Positions 42,377 through 51,876 of a stretch of DNA of 64,000 nt are shown piece after piece. Source of the DNA: Saprospiraceae bacterium. GTDB taxonomy: Bacteria > Bacteroidota > Bacteroidia > Chitinophagales > Saprospiraceae. The position numbers and the translations under genes were made by a program. Position 1 is the first letter of the stretch, and each line of letters opens with the position of its first letter. Below the pieces are notes generated by a model. The model was not told where the DNA came from. It searched no databases and saw only the letters and a program-made list of their open reading frames with translations. Location of the stretch: assembly GCA_020436935.1 (NCBI GenBank), contig JAGQWX010000001.1, positions 186,001-250,000 of the forward strand, written 5' to 3'.

Positions 42377-43258
42377 TTAGAGTACCATGTCCTGATAAGG
42401 CACTATGGTGGTATAACCTTTGGAATTGAAATAAGCCTTTGCTTCTTCCAGGCCTCCGGGAGCAATGGCAAGAATGAAGTCACCACCCCATGCCCCGAGG
42501 GATTTGATGGTATGCTTATAATCAGAAAATAAGTCTTTTTTAACAGGAATGAAGCCCGTGTGATGAGCGACCAGATTTTCATGCTCTTCCAGCAAGGCTG
42601 TGAACTGATCCAGTTGGCTTACTTCGGCTATGGCATCGGTAATATCATCCACTTTCTGAACAAAAGTCTTTTTGTCTTTCACAGCAGTAAGATACTTTTT
42701 AATGGCATCTTCAGATTTCACCTTTTTGTTGAGGTGGACAAAAAACAATTTGTCTTTAAAGCCTGGTTTGAATGTGATCGGCGTATAGGAAATTTCATCA
42801 TCGGTACTCCAGTAAATGATGGGGGTTTTTGCACCGGCTGCAGCAACATCATATCCGGACCCGTTTTCTACTTTAAAATACAGCTCCAGCGGTTCGATGT
42901 CCGCCCATTGTGCGATCAGGTGTATGAGTGTAGAGCTGCTGCCCAGACCCCAATCTCTTGGAAACTCAAGCTTTGTCTCAATTTTGAAGGCATTCCACTT
43001 ATCCAGAAATTCACAATTGAGCCTGACGGCGCCTTTCAAAATGTTTTTGAGCTTTTTGCTCAGCTCTTCATCGGTAGTTTCTGTCGCGGAAAAATCATAC
43101 AGAGAGATGGACGAAGAAAACCACTCTTTGCCATCCTTATCAAGGCTTGTCCACTCGAGATCGGTGCTTCTCGTAGCCTTGACATTCATGACCTGACCAA
43201 ATTTTGTTGGAAGTGCCAGACACCTTGCACCATCAAGTACAGCGTATTCACCACTCAA
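42377..43258 (-). CDS. GYDIA-type GHMP kinase
   Basis: GHMP-superfamily kinase with the Bacteroidota-specific motif SGYDVAAAGAKTPIIYW (GYDIA family, thought to serve the mevalonate route). Motif 2 is the ATP loop WGLGSSSTLI; GGDFILAIAPGG is the C-terminal glycine motif. The reported start is a TTG at 43258 just before SGEYAVLDG. In-frame sequence upstream encodes AKFYAHGKLLL, the conserved first strand of these kinases, but there is no ATG, GTG or TTG ahead of it; ATC at 43291-43289 is the nearest unusual candidate. So the real protein is probably about 11 residues longer at its N-terminus. Confidence 0.88.
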   Translation of the reverse strand: MSGEYAVLDGARCLALPTKFGQVMNVKATRSTDLEWTSLDKDGKEWFSSSISLYDFSATETTDEELSKKLKNILKGAVRLNCEFLDKWNAFKIETKLEFPRDWGLGSSSTLIHLIAQWADIEPLELYFKVENGSGYDVAAAGAKTPIIYWSTDDEISYTPITFKPGFKDKLFFVHLNKKVKSEDAIKKYLTAVKDKKTFVQKVDDITDAIAEVSQLDQFTALLEEHENLVAHHTGFIPVKKDLFSDYKHTIKSLGAWGGDFILAIAPGGLEEAKAYFNSKGYTTIVPYQDMVL

Positions 43259-43390
43259 TAAGAGCTTACCGTGTGCGTAAAATTTGGCGATGGTGCGTTG
43301 GTTTTTAGTTGTATCGAAGAAAAAATATATGTAAAAGTATGATATAAAATCATATATAAAAGCAAAACAAATGCAATTTTTTTCTTTGTC

Positions 43391-45217
43391 TCAACTGTGA
43401 TGTGTTTCGGGCTTTAAATCAAATCTTCTCACAAATTCTGCAAACAATTCATTCTTTGCCTTAAAGTGCTCATATACTTCCCTGGTTGTCAGCGTTTGTT
43501 TGATCTGCGTTTCCTCTACATCGGGAAATTTACTTTTATCAATTTCAACTTCAAGAATAAGGTTATTGAGTCCAAAATTGTCTCTGATTCTGTCCACCAC
43601 CATGTTTTCCTGCAGAATGATGTTTTTTGTTGCTGCATTCGGCACGGAGACCTTGAGTTTTTTGTCTTCGATTTCCAGAATACTGTGCTTCATTGCCGTT
43701 TTCGTACTCATAGAAGAGTTGGCCTCGTGGTAATCATCCCAAATTTTTTGAACAGACTCCAGATTAAAACCTTTTTGGGCATGAAGCTTTTGCGCTTCTT
43801 CTTCCATCAGCTTTTTCCTCAAATCAGCCACCTTGCTTTTAAGAGGGCCGCTTGCTCCTGTCAAAAGATTTTTTGGAAGCTCTGGCATGGGTTGACTCGC
43901 TGCTTCCTCTACAAATTGGGCATTTTCCTGATCCGGGAGATCAGCTGGTCTTTGACCTCCAGAGGTACTTGCAGCACTTTGTGTAGGTGTCGCTGAACTG
44001 GTAAGCCTTGGTGACTCTGTGGTTTTATTGCTTAAATCGGGCGTGTTGACTCGGGTATTGTTTAGGTCAGGAGTTTTTTTTTCCTGAGATGACTGGTTGC
44101 CTGCAAAAATATTGCCTTGCACCAAATGGTTGAGGTGGGCAAGCTTGCTGAGTGTCAGCTCTGTCAGAAGCCTCTTATTCGAAGATCTTGGAAGATTGAT
44201 GTCACACTGATTGGTCATATCCAAGGCAGACAACAAAAAGGCTTCACTGGCCAAAGTTGATTGGTTGTAATACCGTTGCCTCAATTCTTCACTGCAATCC
44301 AAAAGATTGATGGTTGTTGTATCCTTACTCAGGAATAAATTCCTCACATGCTCTGCAATGCCTTGTATGAAATGATCGGGCTCAAATCCGTTTTTGATGA
44401 CATCGTCCACAATCAAAAAAGCATCCTTTGCATCACCTCTGAGACATGCGTCTATTGTTTTGAAGAAATACTCATAGTCTAAAACGTTGAGGTGCTGGAT
44501 AACGTCTTTGTAAGTAATGTTGCCATCAACAGCACTTGCTACCTTATCAAAAATAGAGAGTGCATCGCGCATACCACCATCGGCTTTTTGAGCTATCTGG
44601 TGCAAGGCCTCCACGTCTGCAGTTTTACCTTCATTGGTAAGGATTCTTTGCAGCTGTTCTACGATATCTGAGGTCTGAATTCTTTTGAAATCAAAAATTT
44701 GACACCTCGACAAAATCGTAGGAAGAATTTTGTGCTTCTCGGTTGTTGCCAGGATGAAAATGGCGTAAGGCGGTGGTTCTTCCAAAGTCTTCAAAAAAGC
44801 ATTGAAAGCCTGCGTTGACAACATATGGACCTCATCAATGATAAAGACCTTGTGGCTACCCTGCTGCGGCTGAAATCTAACCTGCTCAATCAATGTACGG
44901 ATATGCTCGACACTGTTGTTGGACGCTGCATCGAGCTCTATGATGTTGAATGAAGCATTTTCATTGAAAGATTTGCACGAAGAGCATTGATTGCAAGGTG
45001 CTACTTTATCAACGGGTGTGAGACAGTTGATCACCTTTGCCAATATTCTCGCACAGGTAGTTTTACCAACTCCACGTGGACCACAAAACAAAAATGCATG
45101 CGCAAGCTTATCGCTTTGCAGGGCATTTTTTAAAGTCCTCGCGACATGATTCTGGCCAATTACATCCTCAAATGTGGTGGGCCTGTACTTTCTGGCTGAT
45201 ACTACAAATTGACTCAT
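43391..45217 (-). CDS. dnaX: DNA polymerase III subunit gamma/tau
   Basis: Clamp-loader ATPase, about 608 residues from ATG 45217 (MSQFVVSARKYRP). The frame from 45238 is excluded because it starts inside the promoter box at 45236-45243. Motifs: Walker A GPRGVGKTT, a zinc cluster with C-x8-C-x2-C-x2-C around PCNQCSSC, Walker B IIDEVHMLS, sensor 1 LATTEKHKI and the SRC box ILSRCQIFDF. Domain III follows, then a linker rich in Ser/Thr/Pro (about residues 380-440) and a C-terminal tau-like region. Confidence 0.97.
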   Translation of the reverse strand: MSQFVVSARKYRPTTFEDVIGQNHVARTLKNALQSDKLAHAFLFCGPRGVGKTTCARILAKVINCLTPVDKVAPCNQCSSCKSFNENASFNIIELDAASNNSVEHIRTLIEQVRFQPQQGSHKVFIIDEVHMLSTQAFNAFLKTLEEPPPYAIFILATTEKHKILPTILSRCQIFDFKRIQTSDIVEQLQRILTNEGKTADVEALHQIAQKADGGMRDALSIFDKVASAVDGNITYKDVIQHLNVLDYEYFFKTIDACLRGDAKDAFLIVDDVIKNGFEPDHFIQGIAEHVRNLFLSKDTTTINLLDCSEELRQRYYNQSTLASEAFLLSALDMTNQCDINLPRSSNKRLLTELTLSKLAHLNHLVQGNIFAGNQSSQEKKTPDLNNTRVNTPDLSNKTTESPRLTSSATPTQSAASTSGGQRPADLPDQENAQFVEEAASQPMPELPKNLLTGASGPLKSKVADLRKKLMEEEAQKLHAQKGFNLESVQKIWDDYHEANSSMSTKTAMKHSILEIEDKKLKVSVPNAATKNIILQENMVVDRIRDNFGLNNLILEVEIDKSKFPDVEETQIKQTLTTREVYEHFKAKNELFAEFVRRFDLKPETHHS

Positions 45218-45235
45218 ACCTTCTTTGACAGGCGA

Positions 45236-45243
45236 CAAAGGTA
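45236..45243 (-). promoter_or_regulatory. -7 promoter box TACCTTTG of dnaX
   Basis: TACCTTTG followed by TCGCC on the minus strand, 18 bases before the ATG at 45217. It fixes the dnaX start. Confidence 0.65.
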
Positions 45244-45309
45244 AGTAAATGAAGATTGAATAATTGGCTGTTCTGTTTTAAATTTTGCCTTTCAACAAGA
45301 ATTCTTACA

Positions 45310-47709
45310 TCAAAACCCCAGCGAGATACCCGCCAAAAAGTTGATGCCCGCCTGTGGGTACACATAGTTGAAGTCTTCTCTGACTCCGTCTACGGCATAA
45401 CCATAGGTATAACCATTATTGCTGTACATGGCATTGAAAACATTGTTGACGAGAATGTTCCACGATACATTATTGATCTTTCCAAGTCCTGCATCTCCAA
45501 ACAACCTTATGTTGGCAGTGTGGAAGGGAGAAAGCCTTCTGGAAGCATTCATGGTATTGTCCAGATATTGTGCACCGACATATTTGGTCTGCCACTCCAG
45601 TCCAAAAAATCTCGACGGCTTGTATGTCGCCACAAGCCCCCCAATTACAGGTGGTGAAAAGGAGATGTCCGTATTTTCATGAAGGGTCTCCTGCTGTCCC
45701 AGATAATTGAAATCAGCATCGTATGCATCAATGAACTCAGAAAATGCCTGGATCTTATTTTGGCTCAGTGTAAGATTACCGCTTGCTGTTAAGCCGGGCA
45801 TGATTTGAAACCCTGCTTCTAGCTCTACCCCCATTCTGTAGCTGTTATCCACATTCGTCCGGGCATATTCTCCAACATCGTTGATTTTGCCCGTAAGAAT
45901 GAGCTGGTCCTTGTAAGACATATGATAGGCAGTAATCTTGAATGCTGCGAGCGCCGAATTCCAGGACCAACCCGCCTCAATATCTCTCAGTTTTTCCGGC
46001 AATGGTCTTGTGTTTGCTGAATTCTCTGTAAAATCATTTCTATTGGGCTCTTTGTTTGCAAAACTTATAGAAACAAAGGCGTCCGATCTTGAATTGATTT
46101 GGTAAAACAAACCTGCTTTAGGATTGAAAAAGTGATAATTGACCTGCTGATCTACGTTGTTGAGTTGGCTGTTAAAGCCCTCAAAGGTATAGTCCACTCC
46201 GCGGTATTGAAGATCCAAAAAGCCGCTGAGCTGATCGGTAATTCCCTGCTGCAGCTTGGCATATAGGTTAATGTCTGTTTTTACCGCATCGTCTCTGTAA
46301 TACTCATGGTCTTTGGAACCGTTGGAGGCAAATCTTGACCATATTACCTGTCCGTAATGGTCACCAATATACTGGTTTGCTCCCCCGCCAAATGTCAATT
46401 TTGTGTTTTCTCCGGCTAAATAATTGGCCGAAAAAACCAATCCTCCAAAATGATTGTCCAGCCATCTCCTGCGAATGAGATCGCTGGAATTGATGCTTTC
46501 GCCACCTATGGTTACAGGATCAAGTCCATATCGATCCAAATCGTCATCCTGTCGGTATTGCTCATAATATCCATATCCTCTGGTATAATGCAAAGCCATA
46601 TTGAAATCCAAAACGTCACTTGTTCTGTGACCCCAATGCAACTGATTATTGTGTTGCCAGTAATTGTCAGTTTCATCGTCGTAGTAGGCGGTATTTCCTT
46701 CAAGATCTGTGTACTCTCCGGTATAATTGTAGGTGCGTCTTTGTTCAAGATCCCCTTCATATACCCCATTCCATGCCTGATAGGTTTTTTCTTTTCCGGA
46801 AAGGGCAATGAATTTGATGACATCTTTTTTGAGATAGGCGGCTGATGATACATAAAGTGAAGACAAGTCTGAAAAAGCCCTGTCTATATAGCCGTCGCTT
46901 GAAATTTTGCTCAACCTTACATCTGTGGTAAATATGTCATTGATGAGCCCTGTACCAGCCTTGAAAGTATACTTCTGAGTATTGAAGGAACCTGCTGCTG
47001 CAGAGGCTTCAACATAGGCATGATCGCGCAATACGTCGGTTTGAAGATTGATGGTAGCGCCAAAAGCTCCGGCTCCATTGGTTGATGTACCAACTCCTCT
47101 TTGAATTTGTACAGAATTGGTAGATGAGGCAAGATCTGGTAAATCTACCCAAAAAACGCCCTGCGATTCTGCATCGTTGACCGGAATGCCATTGATGGTC
47201 ACATTGATTCGTGTGGGATCAGACCCCCTCACCCGGATGCCCGTATATCCTACCCCATTTCCGGCGTCTGAGGATGTTACTACAGAAGTTGCCTGGTTGA
47301 GCAAGAGCGGCAAATCCTGTCCAAGATTATTTTCAGCAAGTTTAGCTGCGGAGAAGTTTTCTGTGGCAAACACACCCTTTTTGCCCACCCTTGTTGCACT
47401 GACGAGTACTTCATCAATGCCCTGCATGAGTGCCTGGAGCTCCACCTGTTGCTGGCTTCCGTTTAAGATCACTTGCTGAGTTTCATAACCCAGATAAGAT
47501 ACGAGTACTTTATCTCCTTCTTTGGATCGATCAAGCTCAACGAATCCGAATAAATCAGACACCCCAAGCCCTTTGCCGTCAGCATCCTGAACCAATGCCG
47601 AAAAAAGTGGAGACATGGTTTTCTGGTCTACAATTTTTAAAGTGGTCTGACCAGAAAGTGCCGATGCACCAAATAGAACAATTACAAGTAAAACATTTGA
47701 AAATTTCAT
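45310..47709 (-). CDS. TonB-dependent receptor under TPP riboswitch, probable thiamine(-related) uptake
   Basis: Outer-membrane receptor, 799 residues: signal peptide (to ALSG), carboxypeptidase-regulatory domain (FSALVQDADGKGLGVSDLFGF, VLVSYLGYE), plug with DEVLVSATRV, FSAAKLAENN, RVRGSDPTRINVTINGIPVND, QIQRGVGTSTNGAGAFGATINL, then a barrel ending in a C-terminal F (GISLGF). The TPP riboswitch at 47770-47884 lies directly upstream on the same strand, so expression falls when thiamine pyrophosphate is plentiful. In Bacteroidota this arrangement marks receptors for thiamine or its precursors. No pnuT or thi gene is adjacent. Confidence 0.9.
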   Translation of the reverse strand: MKFSNVLLVIVLFGASALSGQTTLKIVDQKTMSPLFSALVQDADGKGLGVSDLFGFVELDRSKEGDKVLVSYLGYETQQVILNGSQQQVELQALMQGIDEVLVSATRVGKKGVFATENFSAAKLAENNLGQDLPLLLNQATSVVTSSDAGNGVGYTGIRVRGSDPTRINVTINGIPVNDAESQGVFWVDLPDLASSTNSVQIQRGVGTSTNGAGAFGATINLQTDVLRDHAYVEASAAAGSFNTQKYTFKAGTGLINDIFTTDVRLSKISSDGYIDRAFSDLSSLYVSSAAYLKKDVIKFIALSGKEKTYQAWNGVYEGDLEQRRTYNYTGEYTDLEGNTAYYDDETDNYWQHNNQLHWGHRTSDVLDFNMALHYTRGYGYYEQYRQDDDLDRYGLDPVTIGGESINSSDLIRRRWLDNHFGGLVFSANYLAGENTKLTFGGGANQYIGDHYGQVIWSRFASNGSKDHEYYRDDAVKTDINLYAKLQQGITDQLSGFLDLQYRGVDYTFEGFNSQLNNVDQQVNYHFFNPKAGLFYQINSRSDAFVSISFANKEPNRNDFTENSANTRPLPEKLRDIEAGWSWNSALAAFKITAYHMSYKDQLILTGKINDVGEYARTNVDNSYRMGVELEAGFQIMPGLTASGNLTLSQNKIQAFSEFIDAYDADFNYLGQQETLHENTDISFSPPVIGGLVATYKPSRFFGLEWQTKYVGAQYLDNTMNASRRLSPFHTANIRLFGDAGLGKINNVSWNILVNNVFNAMYSNNGYTYGYAVDGVREDFNYVYPQAGINFLAGISLGF

Positions 47710-47769
47710 AAAATCTTAAGTCTATTAATGGTACACCAGGGGACGATGTACTCCATGATTTAATAAAAC

Positions 47770-47884
47770 AATTCCTACGCAGGCATTACCCTGATCAGGT
47801 ACATGTTGGCATAAAACACCAACAATGGGTATAATCTCAGCTCTGCATAATACTGCTGTCAGTACAGTGGCAAAGCACCCCTTA
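47770..47884 (-). promoter_or_regulatory. TPP (THI-box) riboswitch
   Basis: On the minus strand: GGGGTGCTTTG at the 5' end, GCTGAGATTATACCC in the pyrimidine-sensor arm, ACCTGATCAGGGTAATGCC and GCGTAGGAATTG at the 3' end. These are the conserved THI-element blocks in the right order and spacing. It lies between the promoter at 47895-47925 and the TonB receptor start at 47709. Control at translation or by termination cannot be settled by eye. Confidence 0.95.
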
Positions 47885-47894
47885 AGATTTAGTG

Positions 47895-47925
47895 CAAAGA
47901 TATATTATTTTCAACATTTGGACAA
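47895..47925 (-). promoter_or_regulatory. Promoter of the TPP riboswitch-receptor transcript
   Basis: Minus strand TTG (47925-47923), 20-base spacer, TATCTTTG (47902-47895). Excellent match to the Bacteroidota consensus, and the riboswitch begins about ten bases downstream of the box. Confidence 0.85.
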
Positions 47926-48039
47926 GAGACCATAAATTCCAAATATAATATCTCAGAATGGACAAAAATTTATGCGGTATTCTGATCTGGTCCGCTTAAC
48001 TCAAAACTCTGGAAAGCCTTGCTGTTTTATCATTTGAAA

Positions 48040-48081
48040 TAAAAACAATCGGCACCATTCTCTAACTTGAAAATGGTGCCG
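48040..48081 (-). terminator. Terminator of the DUF2202 gene
   Basis: Minus strand CGGCACCATT and AATGGTGCCG form a perfect 10-bp stem with a 12-base loop, followed by ATTGTTTTTATTT. It lies about 50 bases past the DUF2202 stop and insulates the riboswitch promoter. Confidence 0.75.
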
Positions 48082-48129
48082 AAAGCTTACGCATCTGACG
48101 GAATCTAAGCCAAATGGTTTGCTATGTCA

Positions 48130-48741
48130 TCACATATTATTGCCGCAATATTCGTGGTTGTCATGCATGATACTTCTGTATAGTTTTACAGAAATATAAT
48201 CAGGCATAAACATCTCTCCATTGCCAACAAGCATGTTGACCTGAGTTTTCAGTTCATTTCCGGAACTGCAACTGAGTTTGCTGAAAAGCAATACCAACTT
48301 GTCGTTTGTAGTGCTGGAAAGTACCTTGTCGATTTGGTAAATGTTGTAATCTTCCATTTTGGCTCCAACACGGAAAGCATTGTTGAGCGAACCAAGGCCT
48401 TCGGCTAAAAAAGCATTATAATGTTCTGTCAATTCTGCATTTCTAAAAACGCCCTGAGCATCATCAAAAGCAATATTCGCCTGATTGAGCGCTAAAAGAT
48501 CCAGGATCTGTGACATTTGTTTTTGTTTGCCAATTGCGGCGTTTTTAAGGATTTTGATTCCAAATTTTTCCCCTATCTGTGTGTAAACATCTCTTGCCAT
48601 TTTTTCCTGTTCAAATATTTGTACAAGAGTTTTTTGCTCATCCAAAGAAATTCCGGAAGTAGAATTGGCTGGCTGGTTGGTTTGAGCATTCATTGCAAAT
48701 GCCCCAACTATAAAGATCGAAACAAAAATTAAGCTTCTCAT
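48130..48741 (-). CDS. DUF2202 (ferritin-like) exported protein
   Basis: 203 residues with a signal peptide (MRSLIFVSIFIVGAFAMNAQ). The domain reads LDEQKTLVQIFEQEKMARDVYTQIGEKFG, then IGKQKQMSQILDLLALNQ and a helical C-terminus with a SCSSGNELK loop. The E-x2-K-M-A-R-D-x-Y helix with downstream E/H positions is the DUF2202 signature of ferritin-like four-helix bundles; metal binding is inferred and the function unknown. Own terminator at 48040-48081. Confidence 0.87.
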   Translation of the reverse strand: MRSLIFVSIFIVGAFAMNAQTNQPANSTSGISLDEQKTLVQIFEQEKMARDVYTQIGEKFGIKILKNAAIGKQKQMSQILDLLALNQANIAFDDAQGVFRNAELTEHYNAFLAEGLGSLNNAFRVGAKMEDYNIYQIDKVLSSTTNDKLVLLFSKLSCSSGNELKTQVNMLVGNGEMFMPDYISVKLYRSIMHDNHEYCGNNM

Positions 48742-48904
48742 TGCAATAGTATTTTAGTGATGAGTCCAAGTTACGATGGGTTTAATCGCAGAGCCATAAT
48801 CTGAGTCAATACTCCAGATAACCTTGGTCATTGATACCTAAATGCGATGCAAAAAGTGAAGCCGAAATAGATTTATACGGCTGAAAAAATTACCCCCGGA
48901 AAAC

Positions 48905-49894
48905 TCATTCAAAAAATGACTCAAGCTTCCCCTGGATGAAATCAAATTCTTCACGATTCATTTCAACATCAGCCGCAGCTGCATTTTCGGCAGCTTGTTT
49001 GGCATTTCTTGCCCCTGCCAGCGCGATGGTGATGCCTGGCACGTCGCAAGTCCATTTCAGAACAAGCTGGGCCAGACTTATGCCTTTATCTCTGGCCAAC
49101 GGTTCGATCGATGCCAGAAAGTCATTGGTCTTTTTGATATTATCCGGTGTGAAAGACTTGTGATTGGCCCTGTGGTCTCCCGGCGAAAACTGGTGGTCTG
49201 ACTGAAGCTTTCCCGTCAACAAACCCCTTTCCAATGGACTATAGGCTAGAATAGCTTTCTTGTTTTGAATGCAGTGGGGGATCAGCTCTGCCTCAATTCC
49301 GCGATTGACCATGCTGTACGGAACCTGGTTGGACGCCAGTTGTACCACTTTTTCTGCCTCCTCCATTTGTGCAGCAGAATAGTTGCAGACGCCGGCATAT
49401 CTGACCTTACCCTGTTGGATCAACTTTGCTACTGCCTCAAAGCTGATTTCGATGGGTGTGGTCACATCGGGCCAATGGATCTGATACAAATCAATATAAT
49501 CTGTTTGCAACCTGCGCAAGCTTTGTTCTACTTCAAAGACAATGCTTTCAGGGCCCGCATATTTATAGATATCAATGTCCCGGCCGGTATTGTCTTTGCT
49601 TTTAAACGCCAGACTACCTTTGGTATCATCCCATCTCATACCAAACTTTGTCAAAATTTGCACCTGATCTCTCCTGACCCCTTTCAATGCTTTGCCAACA
49701 ATGTGCTCACTTGCGCCCTGACCATATACGGGGGCTGTGTCAATAGAAGTAACACCCAAATCCAGGCTGGTTTGTATGGCTTTTATGGCGTCCATTTCGT
49801 CATTTCCTCCCCACATCCAACCTCCAGCAGCCCACGCACCAAAAGTAATCACAGACAGCTCAAGGTCTGTATTACCAATTTTTCTATATTCCAT
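48905..49894 (-). CDS. Aldo/keto reductase
   Basis: NADPH-dependent oxidoreductase, 329 residues, TIM-barrel. The catalytic tetrad is visible: Asp in SIDTAPVYGQG, Tyr in the same segment, Lys in ILTKFGMRW and His in QIHWPD. The N-terminus MEYRKIGNTDLELSVITFGAW and C-terminal IALAGARNAKQAAENA match the YajO/Tas group of general stress AKRs. Substrate unknown. Confidence 0.94.
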   Translation of the reverse strand: MEYRKIGNTDLELSVITFGAWAAGGWMWGGNDEMDAIKAIQTSLDLGVTSIDTAPVYGQGASEHIVGKALKGVRRDQVQILTKFGMRWDDTKGSLAFKSKDNTGRDIDIYKYAGPESIVFEVEQSLRRLQTDYIDLYQIHWPDVTTPIEISFEAVAKLIQQGKVRYAGVCNYSAAQMEEAEKVVQLASNQVPYSMVNRGIEAELIPHCIQNKKAILAYSPLERGLLTGKLQSDHQFSPGDHRANHKSFTPDNIKKTNDFLASIEPLARDKGISLAQLVLKWTCDVPGITIALAGARNAKQAAENAAAADVEMNREEFDFIQGKLESFFE

Positions 49895-50200
49895 GACTTT
49901 AAGAATTTGAAGTTAAATATGCAAAAAACCGCGGGAATTACCTTTTATCAATGATTCCACCAAGTGTAACTATTCAACAATTTGGCCAATAAATCAAGTG
50001 AATATCTTAACTGATCAACTCAAAGAACACCCTGATGTCACACCATTCAATTAAATGTGAGGATTTTCTTAAAATTTTACCGGACAAGCCTTGTTTTGTT
50101 AGCCAAAATCCTGCATTTGTTATAAAATATTTATAGTTTTAATCGTATATTTCAACAATCGCGAATTCAATTAACTTTAGAAATTCAAATCGAAAAAGCG
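49895..50200. other. Intergenic region between divergent genes
   Basis: A 306-base gap between the aldo/keto reductase start and the esterase start. The only signal noticed is a TAACTTTA near 50171-50178, a weak -7-like box for the esterase gene. No RNA or small ORF seen. Confidence 0.4.
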
Positions 50201-51748
50201 ATGAATAAATTATTGTTATTGCCAATTTTACTGGGCCTGTACTCTTCCTCAATTGCACAAAAAGTTGTGGAAGGGTCAGGTTCGGGTAAATATCCTGCCC
50301 CTGTTGAGTTCAAAACCTGGCAGGAAGACCATGCCCATCTGATGAAAATGTTAGGTGTAAAAAGCCTCAGGCCTGGTCCCAGTGGCAATGAATCTGCGCC
50401 CAATCACGCCAATTATGATGAAAGTATAGCCAACCCTTGTCCGGAATTGCCCGATTTGCTGACTACAAAAAGTGGAAAAAAAGTGACCAATGCTGACATG
50501 TGGTGGAAGGTAAAAAGGCCTGAACTTGTGGAAGACCTGGAAAGAGAAGTATATGGAAAATTGCCTGCTAATATTCCGGGGGTGTCCTGGGAATTGGTTG
50601 CCGAAGACCGTGAATGGGTCGGCAGAATTCCTGTAGTTGCCAAACAGCTCACGGGTCATGTTGACAACAGTGCTTATCCGCTCATCAATGTCGACATCAA
50701 GATGATGTTGGTCTTGCCCACCAATGTTAAAGGTCCGGTTCCGGTGCTGATGATGTTTGGCAGACCGTCTTTTCCGAGCCCAAGTCAGCCATCACAGGAA
50801 GAAATGGACGTACTCAACAGTGCCTTCAAAAAAATGATGATAGAAAATGACCCATCGCTCAAAGAAATTTTTGACAAATATCCGGCATATCAACCTGTCA
50901 CCCGACTTCCACCTGTGAACAGGTTTGCTCCCAGACAAGGCGAGCCCAGCAGGACTGAAGAACTGCTCGAAGCAGGATGGGGCTACTGCACCATTGATCC
51001 AGCGAGCATCCAGGCTGATGATGGTTCTGGTTTGACAAAGGGTATTATCGGTCTCGTCAACAAGGGGCAGCCACGCAGCCCTGAGCAGTGGGGAGCCCTC
51101 AGAGCTTGGGCCTGGGGAGCGGCCAGAGGACTCGATTATCTGGAAACAGACGCTGCTGTTGATGCGAAAAAAGTGGGCATTGAAGGTGTATCACGATATG
51201 GTAAAGCTACCCTCGTGACGCTGGCATTCGAACCCCGTTTTGCGGTGGGATTGATTGGGTCGTCCGGAAAAGGTGGCACAACGCTGCACAGACGTGTGTT
51301 TGGCGAAGCGGTGGAAAGCCTCACAGGCGGAGAATACCATTGGATGGCCGGCAATTATGTGAAGTATGGTGCTTCCGAAGCAAGCTTTGGCAGCAAAACC
51401 GGTTGCGATTTACCCGTGGATAGCCATGAAATGTTGGCCCTCTGTGCGCCAAGACTCACTTATGTCAGTTATGGCATTCCTGAAAAAGGAGATGCCAAAT
51501 GGCTGGATCAAAAGGGCAGTTACATGGCTACTGTTGCTGCGGGCACCATTTTCAAACTGCTAGGAGCCAAAGATCTCGGTGTTTCTAACGACTATATGAA
51601 AGAAGAAATGCCTCCTGTATTGCATGGTCTTACAGACGGTGAGCTGGCATGGCGTCAGCACGATGGCGGCCATACAGACGCTCCCAATTTCAAGGACTTC
51701 ATCCCGTGGGCGAGTGCTAAACTGGGCTACCAAAAGAGCAATCCCTAG
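50201..51748 (+). CDS. CE15-like carbohydrate esterase (glucuronoyl esterase family)
   Basis: Secreted alpha/beta-hydrolase of 515 residues, signal peptide MNKLLLLPILLGLYSSSIAQ. The catalytic serine motif of CE15 appears as GVSRYGKATL (family G-C-S-R-x-G-K), with FEPRFAVGLIGSSGKGG following and the acid/His region LPVDSHEMLALCAPR and HDGGHTDAPNF near the end. CE15 enzymes cleave ester links between lignin and 4-O-methyl-glucuronic acid; the bacterial homologues are more varied. The glycine-to-cysteine difference in the motif (V for C) is seen in bacterial members. No polysaccharide locus surrounds it. Confidence 0.85.
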   Translation: MNKLLLLPILLGLYSSSIAQKVVEGSGSGKYPAPVEFKTWQEDHAHLMKMLGVKSLRPGPSGNESAPNHANYDESIANPCPELPDLLTTKSGKKVTNADMWWKVKRPELVEDLEREVYGKLPANIPGVSWELVAEDREWVGRIPVVAKQLTGHVDNSAYPLINVDIKMMLVLPTNVKGPVPVLMMFGRPSFPSPSQPSQEEMDVLNSAFKKMMIENDPSLKEIFDKYPAYQPVTRLPPVNRFAPRQGEPSRTEELLEAGWGYCTIDPASIQADDGSGLTKGIIGLVNKGQPRSPEQWGALRAWAWGAARGLDYLETDAAVDAKKVGIEGVSRYGKATLVTLAFEPRFAVGLIGSSGKGGTTLHRRVFGEAVESLTGGEYHWMAGNYVKYGASEASFGSKTGCDLPVDSHEMLALCAPRLTYVSYGIPEKGDAKWLDQKGSYMATVAAGTIFKLLGAKDLGVSNDYMKEEMPPVLHGLTDGELAWRQHDGGHTDAPNFKDFIPWASAKLGYQKSNP

Positions 51749-51876
51749 ACATTTGCGCAAGATTCGTCGAAAATTATTTAGTTAAGAAACTCCTTCAGGG
51801 ATTTAACCGTTATGGTCAATACTGTTACTTGCCAATGGCCTGTAACCGCAAATAGACAAACATTACTCCCTAAAGA

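Noticed and set aside
42560-43261. 233-codon frame antisense to the GYDIA-type kinase
   Set aside because: Shadow of a clear kinase gene; composition shows no domain of its own. Same reasoning for the long antisense frames at 12797-13399, 34214-34963 and 49265-49954.
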